64,000 nucleotides of DNA from the NCBI GenBank assembly GCA_016801845.1, contig CM028908.1, positions 21,463,047 through 21,527,046 on the forward strand. The letters are read 5' to 3'. Shown here piece by piece: positions 1-13,950 of this stretch; position 1 is the first letter of the stretch; the number at the start of each line of letters is the position of its first letter. The notes beneath the pieces are model-generated. The model saw only the letters and a program-made list of their open reading frames with translations, was not told the origin of the DNA and searched no databases. The DNA comes from Polydactylus sextarius (lineage: Eukaryota; Chordata; Actinopteri; Polynemidae). Made by a program: the position numbers and the translations under genes.

Positions 1-1868
1 TGGCTGTGTGTTTTTCCCCCGTACTCCTCAGCAGGCTCGCTCTCTATCTTTATATTCATAGCATGCATACACACGCAACTGTCACATACCTGATTTAAAT
101 GCATCTCAGTGGGCATAAGAGCTCAGAAACTACTTGAGGTCTCAGTCTGGCTTTTTGAGAGAGTGATGGCCGAGTAAAACGCGCAGCTGCTCTGTTGGAT
201 GGATTAAGTGCATGTTTGGGGCTCGTGCTACTGGGGGAGGCAGAGCTGCTTAGCATGGTGAGACTGAGGGTGGTGATACATGGCACGGGGTCATGTCAGT
301 GTTCAAGCTGCACATTAACAGAACCAAAGTCATGCTCCAGATGACGCATTAGCCTAAAATAACATACATTTGTTGTTGAGGGGCCTTGACATTCAATTAA
401 CTCACAGACAAAGGGACAAGTACAGAGGTTCTGGTCATGAAAGCTATACTTTTTTTAAAGCTAGTTTTTAAGGTTCCTGTTACAACATTTTTACATGTTT
501 TGGTGCTGTGAGAGCGACTGAATTTATGTTTAATATTCTGCATACAACTTGCATTAACTGAATCTTGCATTTAAATGACCTTGAAGAGTATTGTTTTTCT
601 AATTTGCATAGCACATAAAATCCTACAGTGCATCTTTTTAAAGTATGAGGATCATTAAACATGAATTTTCATATCCCTAATGCTCCAATTTATACTGGGT
701 AGGCATGTTTGCACAGGCACTTATGAGATGATAATTGATAAAAAAAAAAAAAAAAAAAAAAATCCTATGCACAGGAAGAAGGAAGGCTGCTCAGCTTCAG
801 AAATGGATGAACTTTATTTAAAGTGGACTGAGGTCAAAGCAGTATCTTGCAACCTTGAGCTGGAAAATCAACCTTGACAGATTTTTTCAGAGAAGTGCAC
901 TTTGCATGAGGATGATTTGATACACTAACAGATGTGTTGCGAATGCAAATGTTTGCTTAAGAGGATGCATGTGGATCCTTGAGAGCAGCAGTCTGGCAGG
1001 AATTCATATCTCAAAGGCATCTCTGGGTAGAAATACCATACAGAAGTCTCTGCTGATCACAACATATGACATCCACAAAATGGGGATGCTTTATCTGAGT
1101 GCACAGTGAAAGCCATTATTCTCAACAAATCTGCACCTTTAGATCAGATTTTCTTCCTGCTCAGTGCCACAGAACAGATAGCACTGTCTTTGGTTATCAC
1201 TCCTTATTTTTTCAGTCATACATCAGAAATGGTTAAATGTCAGATCACATCATTTTGACAGCCTACTCAAGCATTTATAAGCCTATTCATACCATCTGTT
1301 AGCAGCACACAGCACTCTCTACTACGCTTGTATTTACTACCCTGCTCTGTCCCACAGCTTCCACAGTCATGTTCAATCCCATGCTCCCAATTCAGCATTT
1401 GTTATTTCCATGGCTTTACGGAAGATCCCTTTGGACAGTCACTTGTCTCAGCGGCTGGAAATGACAATGAGGCCACTGTTGACTGGACAAGAAGAGTTGC
1501 TGGTCTGGAAAGCATTCTTGTCTTTTTACAATGAGATGTGATTTGACATATCTGGTCAAACACTAGACAGAAATAAAATGTGAAACTTTGGTTTATACAG
1601 TCGGTGCAGTTTACCCTGAATACACAGGCCTTGATGTTTACAGTACAGTGCACTGTAAAAGAAATGGAAGCAAACATGCGTCTTCAAATTTACAGCAGAT
1701 GCATGTGCACGTTAACAATAGACCTACTAAAAAGGCATCAGCTGCCTTTCATCCTGTTTTAAGTGCACTTTCATGCTGAAAACAAGGGCAGGCAAAATGT
1801 ACAGTGAATAAATGAATAAATGCTGTTGGCTCTTTGAGGCTGTGCTTAGTCATAGCTTACGTTTTCAA
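1..1868. other. Gene-free stretch
   Basis: No coding exon, RNA gene or recognised transposon apart from the poly-A tract at 740. A good-looking minus-strand donor (CAG|GTATGT, about 88-93) lacks a supporting open frame. Confidence 0.5.
740..762. repeat. Poly-A tract
   Basis: A run of 22-23 bases, A except for a flanking T. No SINE or LINE body could be recognised immediately upstream. Confidence 0.9.
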
Positions 1869-2405
1869 GCTAACATGATACACTAACAATGCTAACACGC
1901 TGATGTTTAAGCAGGTAAATGTTCAACATGTTTTTATTTTTGTGTGTTGGCAAACAGTTGCTGATAACAGCTGAGGCTGGGATAAAAGAGTATAAAATGG
2001 ATGGATTACAGCTAAGGCTGATGAGAACGCTATTATTGCTAGCTCTATGGTCCAAAGAGTTAGATGAATTTTAACTTGACTGTCGCATTGCACTAAAAAT
2101 TAGGGGATTAAAAGAAATAGTAAAATTGACAACATGAATAGGTGTACTGACATTCATTATTTTGCAGACAAACCCATCTAGTAGTTTGATTGTTTATTGT
2201 TTTTATAGAAGTATTTTCAGGGCTTTCATTTGTCATTATGATCTCTCTCTGGGTAACATGAATACATGTTGTCTATCCAATAGTTGTCAGACCTTTTATT
2301 TGCCAGTAGAATTTGTCCAGGACCATGAATGTTTGTCCAAAATTTTATTCAAATTTATCCTTCTAAAGTCATGGACTATTTCTCTAGAGTCTTGCCACTA
2401 GCATG
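1869..2405 (+). repeat. Unclassified teleost interspersed repeat (GCTAACATGCTAAC type)
   Basis: It opens with several GCTAACA units and ACGCTGATGTTTAAGCAGGT. It continues with AGCTGAGGCTGGGATAAAA, and ends with CCAATAGTTGTCAGACC and GGACCATGAATGTTTGTCC. I recognise the order as a common noncoding repeat of fish genomes but do not know its class with confidence. No coding frame and no clear terminal repeats are present. Confidence 0.55.
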
Positions 2406-2827
2406 GTTAAAAAACACATATTCAAATGAAAGATTAACCAGAAAACTGAGGCATGAAAACAGAGAGACTATCACAGTGGTAACCTCTCTGTGTGGGGCAA
2501 CCCACTACTGCAGATTGGTGTTTTTCCAGAATAAGAAAAGAATGAGAAAAGAAAAATCTAATGGACTTCTTAATTAATTCATATGTAAATCAAAGTATAC
2601 TGTAGACACAGCAGCATGTGACAATGTAGAATGTGTATATTTAACACAGACAAGGTTGAAATAATGCTAAAGGTCATTGCAAATGTGTCTGGAGGCCAAC
2701 CTGGGAGACATCTGACAATATGCTAATTATGCTGCTGCTGCCAGCCGAACCACTATAGTCAAGGATTTTCACAAATGTACTTTAAAGCTTTATAGTAAAA
2801 TATTAACACCTATTAACTTGTTAGGAA

Positions 2828-2945
2828 TGGGGGTAATCCCAGCAGGTAGGTACACCCTGGACAGCTCACCATTCTACCACTGTGCCAACACATACAGACA
2901 AACAACAGACCTATAGGCAATTTAGTAATTTGAATGTCTGCACCT
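2828..2945 (-). repeat. Short fragment of the same SINE family
   Basis: The phrases GTACACCCTGGACAGCTCAC, ACACATACAGACAAACAACA and GGCAATTTAGTAATTT occur in the order seen in the SINE body. Head and tail are absent. Confidence 0.5.
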
Positions 2946-3130
2946 GCTGCTGTGAGAGGAAAGTGTACCTCTTTCATTTTCATCAAATAATTGATGAATT
3001 TCTGTGAAAAATTGTATCAATGTTCAAGATTTACATAAGATGCATCCTTTGTTGCTCTCTCTTATCTCATCTACTGGGTGGATTAATACACTGATTTATT
3101 AACTCAATATATTTGAAAGAAAAAATATCG

Positions 3131-3200
3131 AATGGACATTCATGGTCTTCAAAGATGGCTCCTGATGACTTTAGTAATTCCCTGCTCTAGTGTCACCAAT
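3131..3200 (-). repeat. Inverted short copy of the repeat at 1869-2405
   Basis: The plus strand reads GGACATTCATGGTCTTCAAA, then CCTGATGACTTTAGTAATTC and CTCTAGTGTCACC. This is the reverse complement of a middle-to-end segment of the same repeat family. It lies about 0.7 kb away in opposite orientation. Confidence 0.4.
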
Positions 3201-4834
3201 TATATTAATTTTACTGACTACTGTAGTCATCATACTGGATTTTCCCTTTGAATGATGACTGATTTCAATAATGACATTAATGACATCACATTGGTGTGTA
3301 ATCACCAAAAACTTTCACCATTCATTTTCTCCTCTTGTTCATATTAAGTATAATTCTCTCGCACTCTCTGTTAATCCTAATCAAAATATCTGTTAAACAA
3401 ATGGCTAAAATGGGTTTTCAGATTGCTTGGAGAATTCAATACAGTCTGTGGTTAAACCACAATTTTAAATTTAAGACACTTTCATGTGTCTCACAGGTTA
3501 GTCAACTACAGTAAATCAGATGCAGTGGCTGTTTCTAGAAATTAAATATTTTAACATACATACTATTTTAACAGTGCTGCTTCTTTGACATTTTGCGCAA
3601 TATTGATCTCGTCCGTTGTTCTAGTAATAGAACTGGAATGTTAAGTGCACATAAAGGCGCTGCAAAACCTTATTAAATTGTCTTGTTCAATCTGTCTCTT
3701 GTGAATTCAATAACAACCCTAAAATGCTGTGGTGCCCCTTTAAAACCTCCAGGAATACTACTCTGATTTATGATGTAGACTGGATTTAAGCTTATCATCC
3801 TATTATACATTTGCAACCACCATTTGGCAGGTTCCTAGGTGGGTAGTCACATAGCAGCCCACTCATGCTTACTATCTAACAGATACAACAGACAGCATTT
3901 GCAATTTGACATTTGACATTTACGTTACTGTGCCAAGTTGTCACATAGCACTTCGAACCAAGTTATTTAAACAGGGACATAACTTTGGGTAGTTGCTAAA
4001 CTGTTATTTTGAATAATGGAGTGTTCAACTGAAGAGATCAAGACAGGATCAATGCAGCAGTCAGCCATATGTCCCATAGGAGCCAACTGCAAAACACAGT
4101 GTCTGTTAATTTTCTCTCTGGCTTACGCCTTGAGGGGAGAGCAACATTTGCAAAGCCAACCCTGGAAGTATGACCTTGAGCCTCAGCCTAGTGCTCCGAC
4201 AGGGAGGGCTAAACAGGTTTTGCATACCAAGATGGGTGTCTCCTTGTTTTCAGTCCAGCGGGGAGCCACATAATAGCAGGCTGGAGCAAGTGGAACAATC
4301 CCTCCCTCCATCCTCCCCTCTGTTTACGTTGTCCTGAACACCTGCTGTCTCTCTGCTTGTAAATTAGAGGGTGCAAACTGGAGCAGTGTACTGTATATGT
4401 GGGAGAGGAGCACACAAGGATTAATTGCCAGCGCAGTGATAAGAGGCCTCCTTCGCTCTGTTTCCCTCCACCATCTCTTACAGACTTCAGAACTCCTACT
4501 TCTAAAGCTTTCCAAGCACCACTCCACCTCTGCCAAATCAGATCCCTGTGATTAAACAAGGATACATCTGGAGTGACAGATCCAAGGTTTGGGCCTTCCA
4601 GTAACTTATGTATCCATCTATTGGTCGGACATCTGCTGCTGAATTTCATTTGAATACAAATGCAGGTGACAAACTGTTTTGGCTGCAGGGAGGAAGCAAA
4701 GGAATGGCGATGAACGTGTGATTTTCTAACGTGGACCTTTGTCTCTATTTTAGTTTAATGGACCTTGAATGTGTTTTCCATGTGTCACTGTCCAGCTGCA
4801 GCAGGATTGACTGAGGAGGGCTGCAATGTATGCT

Positions 4835-5032
4835 ATACACCAAACTACCCATCTATCCATTCTGTATGCTCTTATTCCGATGAGGGTTGCACAGGTGGGA
4901 TAGAGCAGCCTACATGCCTGTGAGTTCCTCACAAGGAAACAGAGCACAGTATCTAAGAGGCGACATATTGTTAAGCATACAAAAATACCCACACTCACAT
5001 TCTCAAGAATGGCCAATTTACATTTTCCATTT
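4835..5032 (-). repeat. Degenerate copy of the same SINE family
   Basis: Plus-strand text runs CCCATCTATCCATTCTGTATG, GATGAGGGTTGCACAGGTGG and ACCCACACTCACATTCTCAA, in the same order as in the copy at 11336. The tRNA-like head is missing or unrecognisable. Boundaries are approximate. Confidence 0.5.
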
Positions 5033-6246
5033 GAATTAACCTAATGCCACTCCAAATGGATACAGCCCAGCTTAAATAAAAATATCTACGCATTAATCAT
5101 TAAACATCTACTCAGGCCTAAACCGGTATCCACAGGAGTTGTATATGTAATAGTGCCAAAACTTAAAACAAAACTTGCACACATATATTTATATAAAATA
5201 GGCTTTTAGGCAATACTTATGCACATGATGCAAATGTCTTCAGATACAGCTACCAATAAAAATCAAGTAATTCTGTCTACTACAGAAATAGAAATATGTA
5301 GGAAAATCCAAATATATTCAAGTTAACTTGAGTTACTGGGGCACTTTAAGGTTCACATACTGGCAGTAGCATGTGGGTGTTTTTATGAGCTACATTTTTA
5401 GCCATGCTAATTGCAGAGCTATGGAGATTTTATTGACAGGCAAGTTGTTTTGTGTTAGCATGCTAACATGCTAAATGAAATGAATCAAAATAATATAAAT
5501 ATTACCAGCTAAACATGAGCACACCAGCATTGCTGTTGCTGTATCTACTTCTTGAATTATATTGTGTAATATTTTCATGTTCTTATCAATGACTTTGAAT
5601 CTACTTTCATTTTACACAAGATTTTTAAAGCAGCAGTGGAAGTTGCAAAATTTTTTGTTAGACTCTTTAAAATAAGAAGTTTGTATGTTCTTTTAATACT
5701 TAACGAGTGCTAATTTGAGTTCATTTGAAATAGGGCCTGACAGTCAAACGTTATAAACTGTTTTATTTACATTAACGTTTAACATTTATGTGACCATCCA
5801 ATTAAACCAACAACCTAACTGCTACCATTTGAAATAATAAAAGGTTTTACAATACTCAGTCTCAAATGTTGGCGTTTTATTTCTTTGTCACAAAGCCAAC
5901 TCTTCAACAGCTTTACAATCTTGTATAATTTGGTTTTGGAAGTACGCACGTGTTTAATTTGCTGGAACGCCCACATGCCAGATGTTTTATTTTAATTCAG
6001 AATTTGAAATGAAGCGTAAACAAACTTAGCGTAGACATCACCTGAAAGTAGGTTATACTGTAGGCTATGTACAAACTGAAAAAAGTAAAACATTGCTGTT
6101 GTTCATTTGTTTTGTTTTTTTTCTCACTCCAATAGACTAAAATCACCATATTGTTTATTTGTTTATTACATGTATGTAATGTAATATGTAATGTATGTAA
6201 TATAAAATTTTAACACAACTATCAAATTGAAATTATACATTTGATC

Positions 6247-6247
<1 letters not shown>

Positions 6248-6312
<65 letters not shown>
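6248..6312. repeat. (CA)n(TA)n compound microsatellite
   Basis: About 24 CA units followed by about 8 TA units. Confidence 0.97.
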
Positions 6313-6772
6313 AAAACACAATTTTCTCAAATCCTTTTCTTAAGTTGGTGCAAATGAATATTTCAAATTGGCCTAAATTATAAAGAAGCACTTTTCTACT
6401 GACTTGATCTAAATGAACAGTTTTCTTTAATCTTTAATATTTATTCCTCACAAGTAATTTTAAGGGCTTTACAATCGACATAATCTAATGATTTTAAATT
6501 GTCTCAGTTTAAAAAAAAACATGCGCACACACACACACACTAACTATCAAAATAATTATTTTAAACAGTCTTAATGTTTTAAAAAATGACATAAATGTTT
6601 GATGAATGACTCAGACCTTTCTTAAGTATTTAGAATGTATTCTATGAAAGTCAAACACTTTTTAAAAACACCTCATTTAACCCTTTAGCCAATAACTAAT
6701 TACTTAATAATATGTAATATAAAAATAATTCAAATGTATTTCTATTTTTTATTTAGATTTTATTTTAAATTT

Positions 6773-6776
<4 letters not shown>

Positions 6777-6814
<38 letters not shown>
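6777..6814. repeat. (CA)n microsatellite
   Basis: About 19 AC units, about 460 bp after another long CA tract. Confidence 0.97.
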
Positions 6815-6816
<2 letters not shown>

Positions 6817-9800
6817 GGGAGTCTCACAATAGTTATTGATGAGATTGCTCATTAAAACTCAAGTGAGTCAAGTAAACTGGATCAGAGTCTTTTAGGCAAT
6901 AATTAAGATGTTAGTGCTTTTTCATTGTCAGCAGTTTTTTGTTACACATTATTCTGTAAAATTCCCAAACATCATATGTGAAAACCATGGCACATTTCAA
7001 ATGGGACCAGCATTTTTTTTTTTTTATCTCTCCATAGAATAATTTTTTCTAATTTTTTCAAGCATCGGATCCTTGGACTGGAAGTAGATGGGCGTGATTT
7101 AGGCTCCCTATAATGAAAATAAAACCAAACCTTAAACCTTGAAACATTAAGTGTTCCATGTTTATTGATGTGACAAACACCATCAGTAATTTCAAAACCG
7201 TCACCAAAAACCTTAGAGGAAATGTAACAGTACCTCCATTTGCATGAAGCCCACAATGCAGTAGAATTAGTTTTAAATAGAAGTCGACTAATACCTGTTG
7301 TAGTTTGTAATCAGATTTTATGCAGATTGGGTTTCAAATTGCCTTTGTTTGCCATCTCACTTAGTTTGTCATAAGTGAGATGAAGTTTTGTTTGGTCCAC
7401 CCAGAGGCTCTGAGCAACAGACCTTAGTTTTGATTGTTTGTTGTATTGAAACAATTTAAATTAATGTTGTTCTGGCTTTTTCCCATGCATCCCAGCATTA
7501 GTACATATTATTTACCTCTGAAATGTTCCCATACCAACATAAGGTTGTATTGGAAAATGATTACTTGTTTTTAAAAATCCACTTCTCAATGTAGGATAAA
7601 CTCTTATCCATGTTGGATCCAGGACATTCTGGTTTCCCCAGTAACTTGCAGGTTTTGATCTGATACTGTGACATTCACTTGTGCAGGAACACCGAAGATG
7701 TTCACTACTTGTTACCATGGGGGTTTACTACCAGTGAGACACAAACCTTCTTTGTAGGACTGAAAACCTAGGTTTAGGGAAATCCTACGGTTGACCTAGG
7801 GTTAAACCTGAAGTTACATTGATAACCACAAATAATTTTAATTTAATAATACAAGCTTCTGATGTGAGTGATCAAATGTCTCTAAACGTTTTAGAATAAT
7901 TGAATCCAAACAACACCAAGGTTTCATTTGCCCTGATTATCTTTCTACATTGAAGCCACCTGCTTGGTCGTCCTGTTCCTATTCATCCATCATCAATGAA
8001 CTTTGCAGTTTTTCTAAATTTAGGACTATGTCCACACCACTTTTTCATCTGGCAGTGTTGATAAAATGAGCAATCCTTTTATTTTCTTATGTATCAACCT
8101 GTATAACTTGTTCCTCGGTGGCCTTGATACCAAAGCTGTAGCTCAGCTTCCAATCTGGGCTGAATTCTGTGGCCATTTTGCTGACTATGACTTTTTTCCT
8201 TCTACCTTACCTCAACTTCTTTTGGCTGACAATTTCTTCCCAAATTCACTTTAAAATTACCTACCAGCCTTTACATGAGCTGGTAATGGATTATTTCAGT
8301 GAACGTTTTACTCCACAACCCTTCTGCCCCCAAAAGACCTTTAGCTCTAATGCTTTTAAATCTTTAACTGCTGCAGAGTCCAAGTTTAAATCAAGGTGGT
8401 GACTGAGGTGTTACTCCACTGGTAGTGGAGCCGTACATTAATATTCAGTTTCCTGGCATTGTTTTTAAACCCTGCTTCAAAACACATATTTTTCTGACTA
8501 TTTCAGAGGTATTTCTTTTTTTTTTTATACTATATTCTGTTTTGTTGTGTTTTGCCATGTTGTCATAACCATCTGTTTGGTTTTCTTTTATGTCTTTGAT
8601 ACAGATTTTTTTTGAAGATTTGTTTCTCTGATGCAAAAGTTGGGTTCTCTTTTTTTGTATTACCAATGCTTCTCTGAATTTAATTATGTTTTTATTGCTC
8701 TTCCTCAAAATGCATTTTCATTGAACATGCGGTTATTATTATAACTATCATTCTTACTATTATTATCATCACTCTGATTCAAGTCATCAACATTGTGGTC
8801 TTTGCAGCTTGAACACCATTGCGACAGTCTGGGCCAATTTTTATGCTGATACAGAGCTGCCGTTTGGTATGGCTGGTGGAATTCGATTTAAGTGATCCAA
8901 CGTACCTTTTCTTATTGGTGATAATGAGGAGCCTTTTGAAAAGCGTGGATTTCTTTCCACAGATACTCAAAACAGAAAAGATGGAGCTGCAGTCTTTGTA
9001 TTTGATTAAGGGATCGTTTAGCATAAGCAGCATTACAACTTCTCCTTGAATTGATTTGACAGCCCTAAGCCTGTGTCTTTTTTTTTTTTTTTTGTTTTTG
9101 CGTAGCTCGCATATCCCATCTGTTTGTCACCTCTTAATATGAACAGAGTCGCTCGAGCTGAAAATGTGTTGCAAGACTAATATTTACTGAATACCAGTTA
9201 TCCTAATGTATGCCAGAGCTAGAAGCATAATGCCCCAACATTGGGCTTGTGGTGCACTCTGCATGACTAATACACGGCGGTGTCGGGGATACATGTGATT
9301 AGAAAAGGCGGTCCCTGGGGCATTACACACTCTTAATGGAGATGCAGCGTGCAGGGCAAAAAGGCTGGACTGTGTTTGATGGTAATCATTTAAACAATGA
9401 TGATGTGATGAAAAGTATCGCTTTAACATGGACAGTCCATTCCACTGACTAACATCATTAATAGGTCATAGTCGCCTGTTATCTACCTTCTGTCTAATTC
9501 ATCATGTTAACTCCTTCATTCCAACGGCCACTCTATGTTATCCATTCATCGCTTAGCAAAGATTTATAGACATACACTTGCTGTCTAAAATAATATGACT
9601 CGACACTTTGCATGCTAATTGTATACAGCATTTTCTTTCAGGTGCAGGAAAAAAAAAATTAACAAGTTATTTTCCCAAGTGCACATTAATCTGTTCACTG
9701 CAGCTGAAAATGGTTTGTAGTTAATCATTTGAAGATTGATTTTTGTATTTTTCCCTCAGACTTGTCGGCTTTAAAACCCTCACTGAGCATTTTAATGTGC

Positions 9801-11335
9801 CCGTCATCAGTGTTGGTCCAAACTGCGCTTTTCAACGGGCCGAGGGGATGTTGGAACCCAATGGAGGCAAAATTCAAACAGAGAAGTGGATCTCGTGAAA
9901 TATTATTTCATGGAAAAAAAAAAAAAACAATTTTTCAAAGATAATGGCAAATCTCTTCTCCTGTCCTCTGAAGTACAGACCCCATCTTATGTTTTCAGCA
10001 CATTGTCAGGACCTTTTCAAAATCACATAAATATAAATCAGTTTGTTTTTATAACAGAGCTATTTGCATGCTAAGATCAGGGACAATGATGATATTGTTC
10101 CTCCAAAGTGCAATCGCGTTTAATGTGCTCAGAGAGCTGTCAGAACATTTTTAAAAGCACATAAATATAAATAAGCAGAGATTGCTCTAACTAATAGATT
10201 CTGGAGCTGCTGCTGACGCTCTGATATTTTTGTTTTTCCACAGTTAAGCTTGTGTATGTTTTACTCATGTTTGTGTTTACCTCTGCAGATTGCAAATAGT
10301 CTCCCTTTCCTCCTGCTATGGGTTAGGGTTGCAGTTTGTATGGACACATTATCTGCATAATAACATCTAATTATGAGGCATTTGCATTTACACCTGGTAT
10401 CAATAACCATTCCCTTTTATCACAATACCTGTTATGTGAACAGATCTCAAAATGCAAATTAGTTAGGGAGCTGGCAGACTTGATCACAAACATAATGTAT
10501 CTATGGTGAAGGAAAGGCATGCAGGCTGCTCTTGAGAGAAAACATTGACCAAATGTGTCAAAAGAAGTTGATACAAAAACTTAGATGGTGCTCCAAGATG
10601 TTTTTAAGGTGCCTGCGCTTCTAGAAGCCTGAGGATCTGCACCTTGTTGGGAATAAGTAATGAAGAATGATGTGGACTGGAAATATGTAGCAATTGTTTT
10701 ATCAGTAATACGTTTTTGCAGTTAGCAGAGGTTGGACAGTTGAATGCAACAATGTAGAATAGAAACAGACTTTGTGAATAAATTGTTATGTAGATGAAAA
10801 TATGACTGAAACGTCCACTGAAGCTTCTACTCCAAAACATAACAGATACAGCTCCTCAAATCTTCAAGACCATTTATCCATCTAATTTCAGCTTCTTATC
10901 TATTGCTGCTCACAGTAGTAGTAGTGAGCGAAGGAAGGCAGTTCAGGTGTCAACACTGGTGTCAAACCTCCATTGGGAGTCATCCTGATCAGATGCCTCC
11001 TTTCAACATGGGGGAGAACAGATCTACGACAAGTTCTCCCTGGATGTTCAAGCTTCTCACCCCATATCTGAAGCTGACACTATACACCCAGCAGAGGAAA
11101 CACATTTTAGCACCTTCTATCCTTAATCTCTCTCTTTTGGTCTCACCACCATCATCTAGCGACTGGGCCATTGTCCATGGGGCTTAAACAAACTACATAG
11201 CACTACCACCTTGTGGTGGCAGGCATGGTGTTGCAATGTGGGATGTGCTGGGTGGTGGGCCAGGTGAAAAACCTGGATAGCCCAATGCCTGGCATCAGAC
11301 TGGATCCAGGGGCTTCAAGAGCTGATAAAGTACCT

Positions 11336-11661
11336 CCATCCATCCATTTTCAACCCGCTTTACCCTGTACTCAGGGTCGAGGTGGGACTGGAACCTATCC
11401 CAGCTGCTTTTGGGCGAAGGTCGTCAGCTTGTCACAGGGCCACATACAGATGAACAACACGTATAGACAAACAACCATTCGCACTCACATCCACACCTAA
11501 GGGCAATTTAGTATGCTCATAGTGCATGTTTTTGGTGGTGGGAGGAAACCGAGGGCTCCCAGAAGAAACCCACGCAGACACAGGGACAAAGTCCACGCAG
11601 AAATACCCTGTGCCCGACCCAGGTGAGGCAACAGCGCTAACCCCTGTGCCGCTGTGCTGCC
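11336..11661 (-). mobile_element. tRNA-headed SINE with (GGAT)n tail and perfect target-site duplication
   Basis: Read on the minus strand the element starts GGCAGCACAGCGGCACAGGGG with a tRNA-like A box (GGGGTTAGCGCTGTTGCC). The body contains TTTCTGCGTGGACTTTGTCC and the tail is GGATGGATGG. It is flanked by identical 14-bp copies of CTGATAAAGTACCT at 11322-11335 and 11662-11675. The family is one of the most widespread short repeats in teleost genomes. The intact duplication implies insertion by retrotransposition and fixes both ends exactly. Confidence 0.8.
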
Positions 11662-11675
11662 CTGATAAAGTACCT

Positions 11676-13950
11676 AATTAAGTAAAATAAATTTGACGGT
11701 GTCTGTGATGCTCAGCCAATGTTTCTTCTTCTAATTATTGAGGCCAGTTTGTGTCACATGATGTCTGTGGAGATTCTCATGCATTCAGGCCTCATGCAGA
11801 TCTACTACGTCGTAATCTGTTATAGATTCGTGAAGATGTCTTACCTCTCATCCACGTGGCTTCTTCACTTCAGTTCAGTTCTGTCACATAATGTTGTAGT
11901 GTCAATTGTAACCCTGACACCAGCGCTGTTTCTGTGAATATAGCTGCAACATACAAGAAAAATGCAGGGTACACAATGGTATCCTCAGGCCCCTACTTCA
12001 CCATGACCTTGCTATGTGTGCTAACATCAGCATCAACAACTTCAACTATAAAGTGACAATGGAAAAGAGGGAACCACAACAAGAATCACAATCTACATGG
12101 CATTCTGATTTTATGTGCACATCCCATTTGCATTTACATATACATTAGTAGGCAGGTGTCACTGACAGATGCCAATGAGATCACACACACAGAAGTAGGT
12201 TTAATTTCTAAATTACTATTTAAGTCTCTAACTGTAATTAACCATGGCCTGATTTTCTATGCATATCCAATAATCCAATTTGTCAACTTTACACATGACT
12301 TCATACTGAGTGCAGCAGTCTAAGACACTTTGTCTTCCCTGAGTAAATGTTATCACTTTAGGGACAAGTGGCAAATCTTTCACGTTTGTCTCTGAATTAT
12401 AAATGGAGCAATGTGCCACTGTTTTTATCTACATGTGAGGGATCTGAACATTAATTAATTAAACAGCTCTGTCTCCTTACTCAGCTCCTTAATTACAAGT
12501 GAATTAAACAATGCCCAGTGTGAATTACGTCTAATCAGAGGAATAGATTTCCCCAATTAAAGCGCCCTGTAGTCTGGAGGTGAGAGTAAAAATATGTCGC
12601 AGACTCGCTCATAAATCCAAGTATTGATCTGAACAACCAAAGGCGAGGTGATTCGATAAATATACCAAAGTTCTCTCTCTGTGCATTGCAATGTCAATGC
12701 CTATACACAGACAGAGACAATGATTGGAAGCCATTAAGCTGACGGCTGATGGCATCAGGAGCTCAGATTATTGCTCGCTCTCAGTGTCAGGGAAGTTGCT
12801 GTGACTTTTGCTGTAAAAAGTTTTAATGAAAGGCTTTGGGCAGCATCTTTACATTTTATATTCTATTTTATAGGGAACACTGTACAATAGACTGCTGGAG
12901 AATATAGTACAGTGTGGCATTCGATTTTCTGTGTAAATTTAAGTTCAGAACAAAAGAAATTAAAATGCAGCTCCACATAAATGACTATATTTAAAATCGT
13001 ATTAAAAGAGCTAAATAACATGTTACTAAAACCGCACACAATAACGAAGACGATCGAGATGAAAACAACAAATAAATAAATATTTTCAAGGTGATGGACA
13101 TGTAACGTATTTTTTTCAGTGAGCCCAGTTTAATATTGTCAAGTGGAAATGAGATGAACAGCATGTGACCAACACAATCTAATAATAAAATGGGCTGCTC
13201 ACTAATTTCATGGACTGTGTCATTTAATTGCAGTCTAGACAGAGATCTATAATATACCAATTTAAGGCTTGTTTATATATTTCATCTGAAGCATTGGTTT
13301 AATGATATATTTAATTTTAGTTACTGTTGCTGCAGGAAGGACTTAATTTCTCAGTGTCTGTTTTTCAGTTTATCCTTCTTTGTAAGGCATTTATTTAAAA
13401 AAAGCCTGATCAGTAGTGGTGCTATTGAAGGTTGAAGTGGGTCTCATGATGATGGATGACAGGTACATATGTTTATTCAATGAGAATACAACCTATAAAT
13501 AGCCAGCGCTGTAAATACAGATAGCGTGTAATGACAAGTGTTGGGAGGAAATTACTGAAACTTAATCAGGCTTGTTACTCTTTACTTTCGTCTTCCATGA
13601 ACCGTACGCCTGCGGACTACAGCCGACAAACGGCAGCACTCACCGGATTTCAAATGAGCAAATAAATCAATCAACATTAGCCCACACGACGGCCAACAGT
13701 CCGAGTAACGTGAGCTTTCTCTCCTGGAAATATAGGAATTATTTTTCCCTTCTCGAGGTCAAGGACAAAAATATTCTGGTGAGTTCTAGTCTCTCCACCT
13801 GTGTGACTTACTACACAACAATGAACAGTAAAAACAACTGCCTCTAAAAGATGGTCAAAAAACATCCAGTGCTACCATCGATGACCAAGGAGACTCCATC
13901 CAACCAACTAAAGTTTAATTTTAAATCCAAGAGTTAGTCATATTGATAGA
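11676..13950. other. Gene-free stretch; possible conserved noncoding block
   Basis: No gene or transposon was recognised. The part 12430-12700 is rich in TAATTA-type homeodomain core sites and free of simple repeats, a look often seen in conserved noncoding elements. This is an impression only. Confidence 0.3.

Larger units (their letters stand above)
3201..11321. other. Gene-free stretch with microsatellites
   Basis: Apart from the SINE fragment at 4835 and the CA tracts, no feature was recognised. Short frames at 4209-4649, 6972-7256 and 7512-7718 (minus) resemble no family known to me and show no splice context. Confidence 0.5.

Noticed and set aside
80..290. Possible minus-strand exon ending in CAG|GTATGT
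   Set aside because: The donor is good but the 63-codon frame ends in a stop before it and no acceptor-bounded coding frame was found.
4209..4649. 146-codon minus-strand open frame
   Set aside because: No recognisable domain, low-complexity composition, no splice or promoter context; likely chance.
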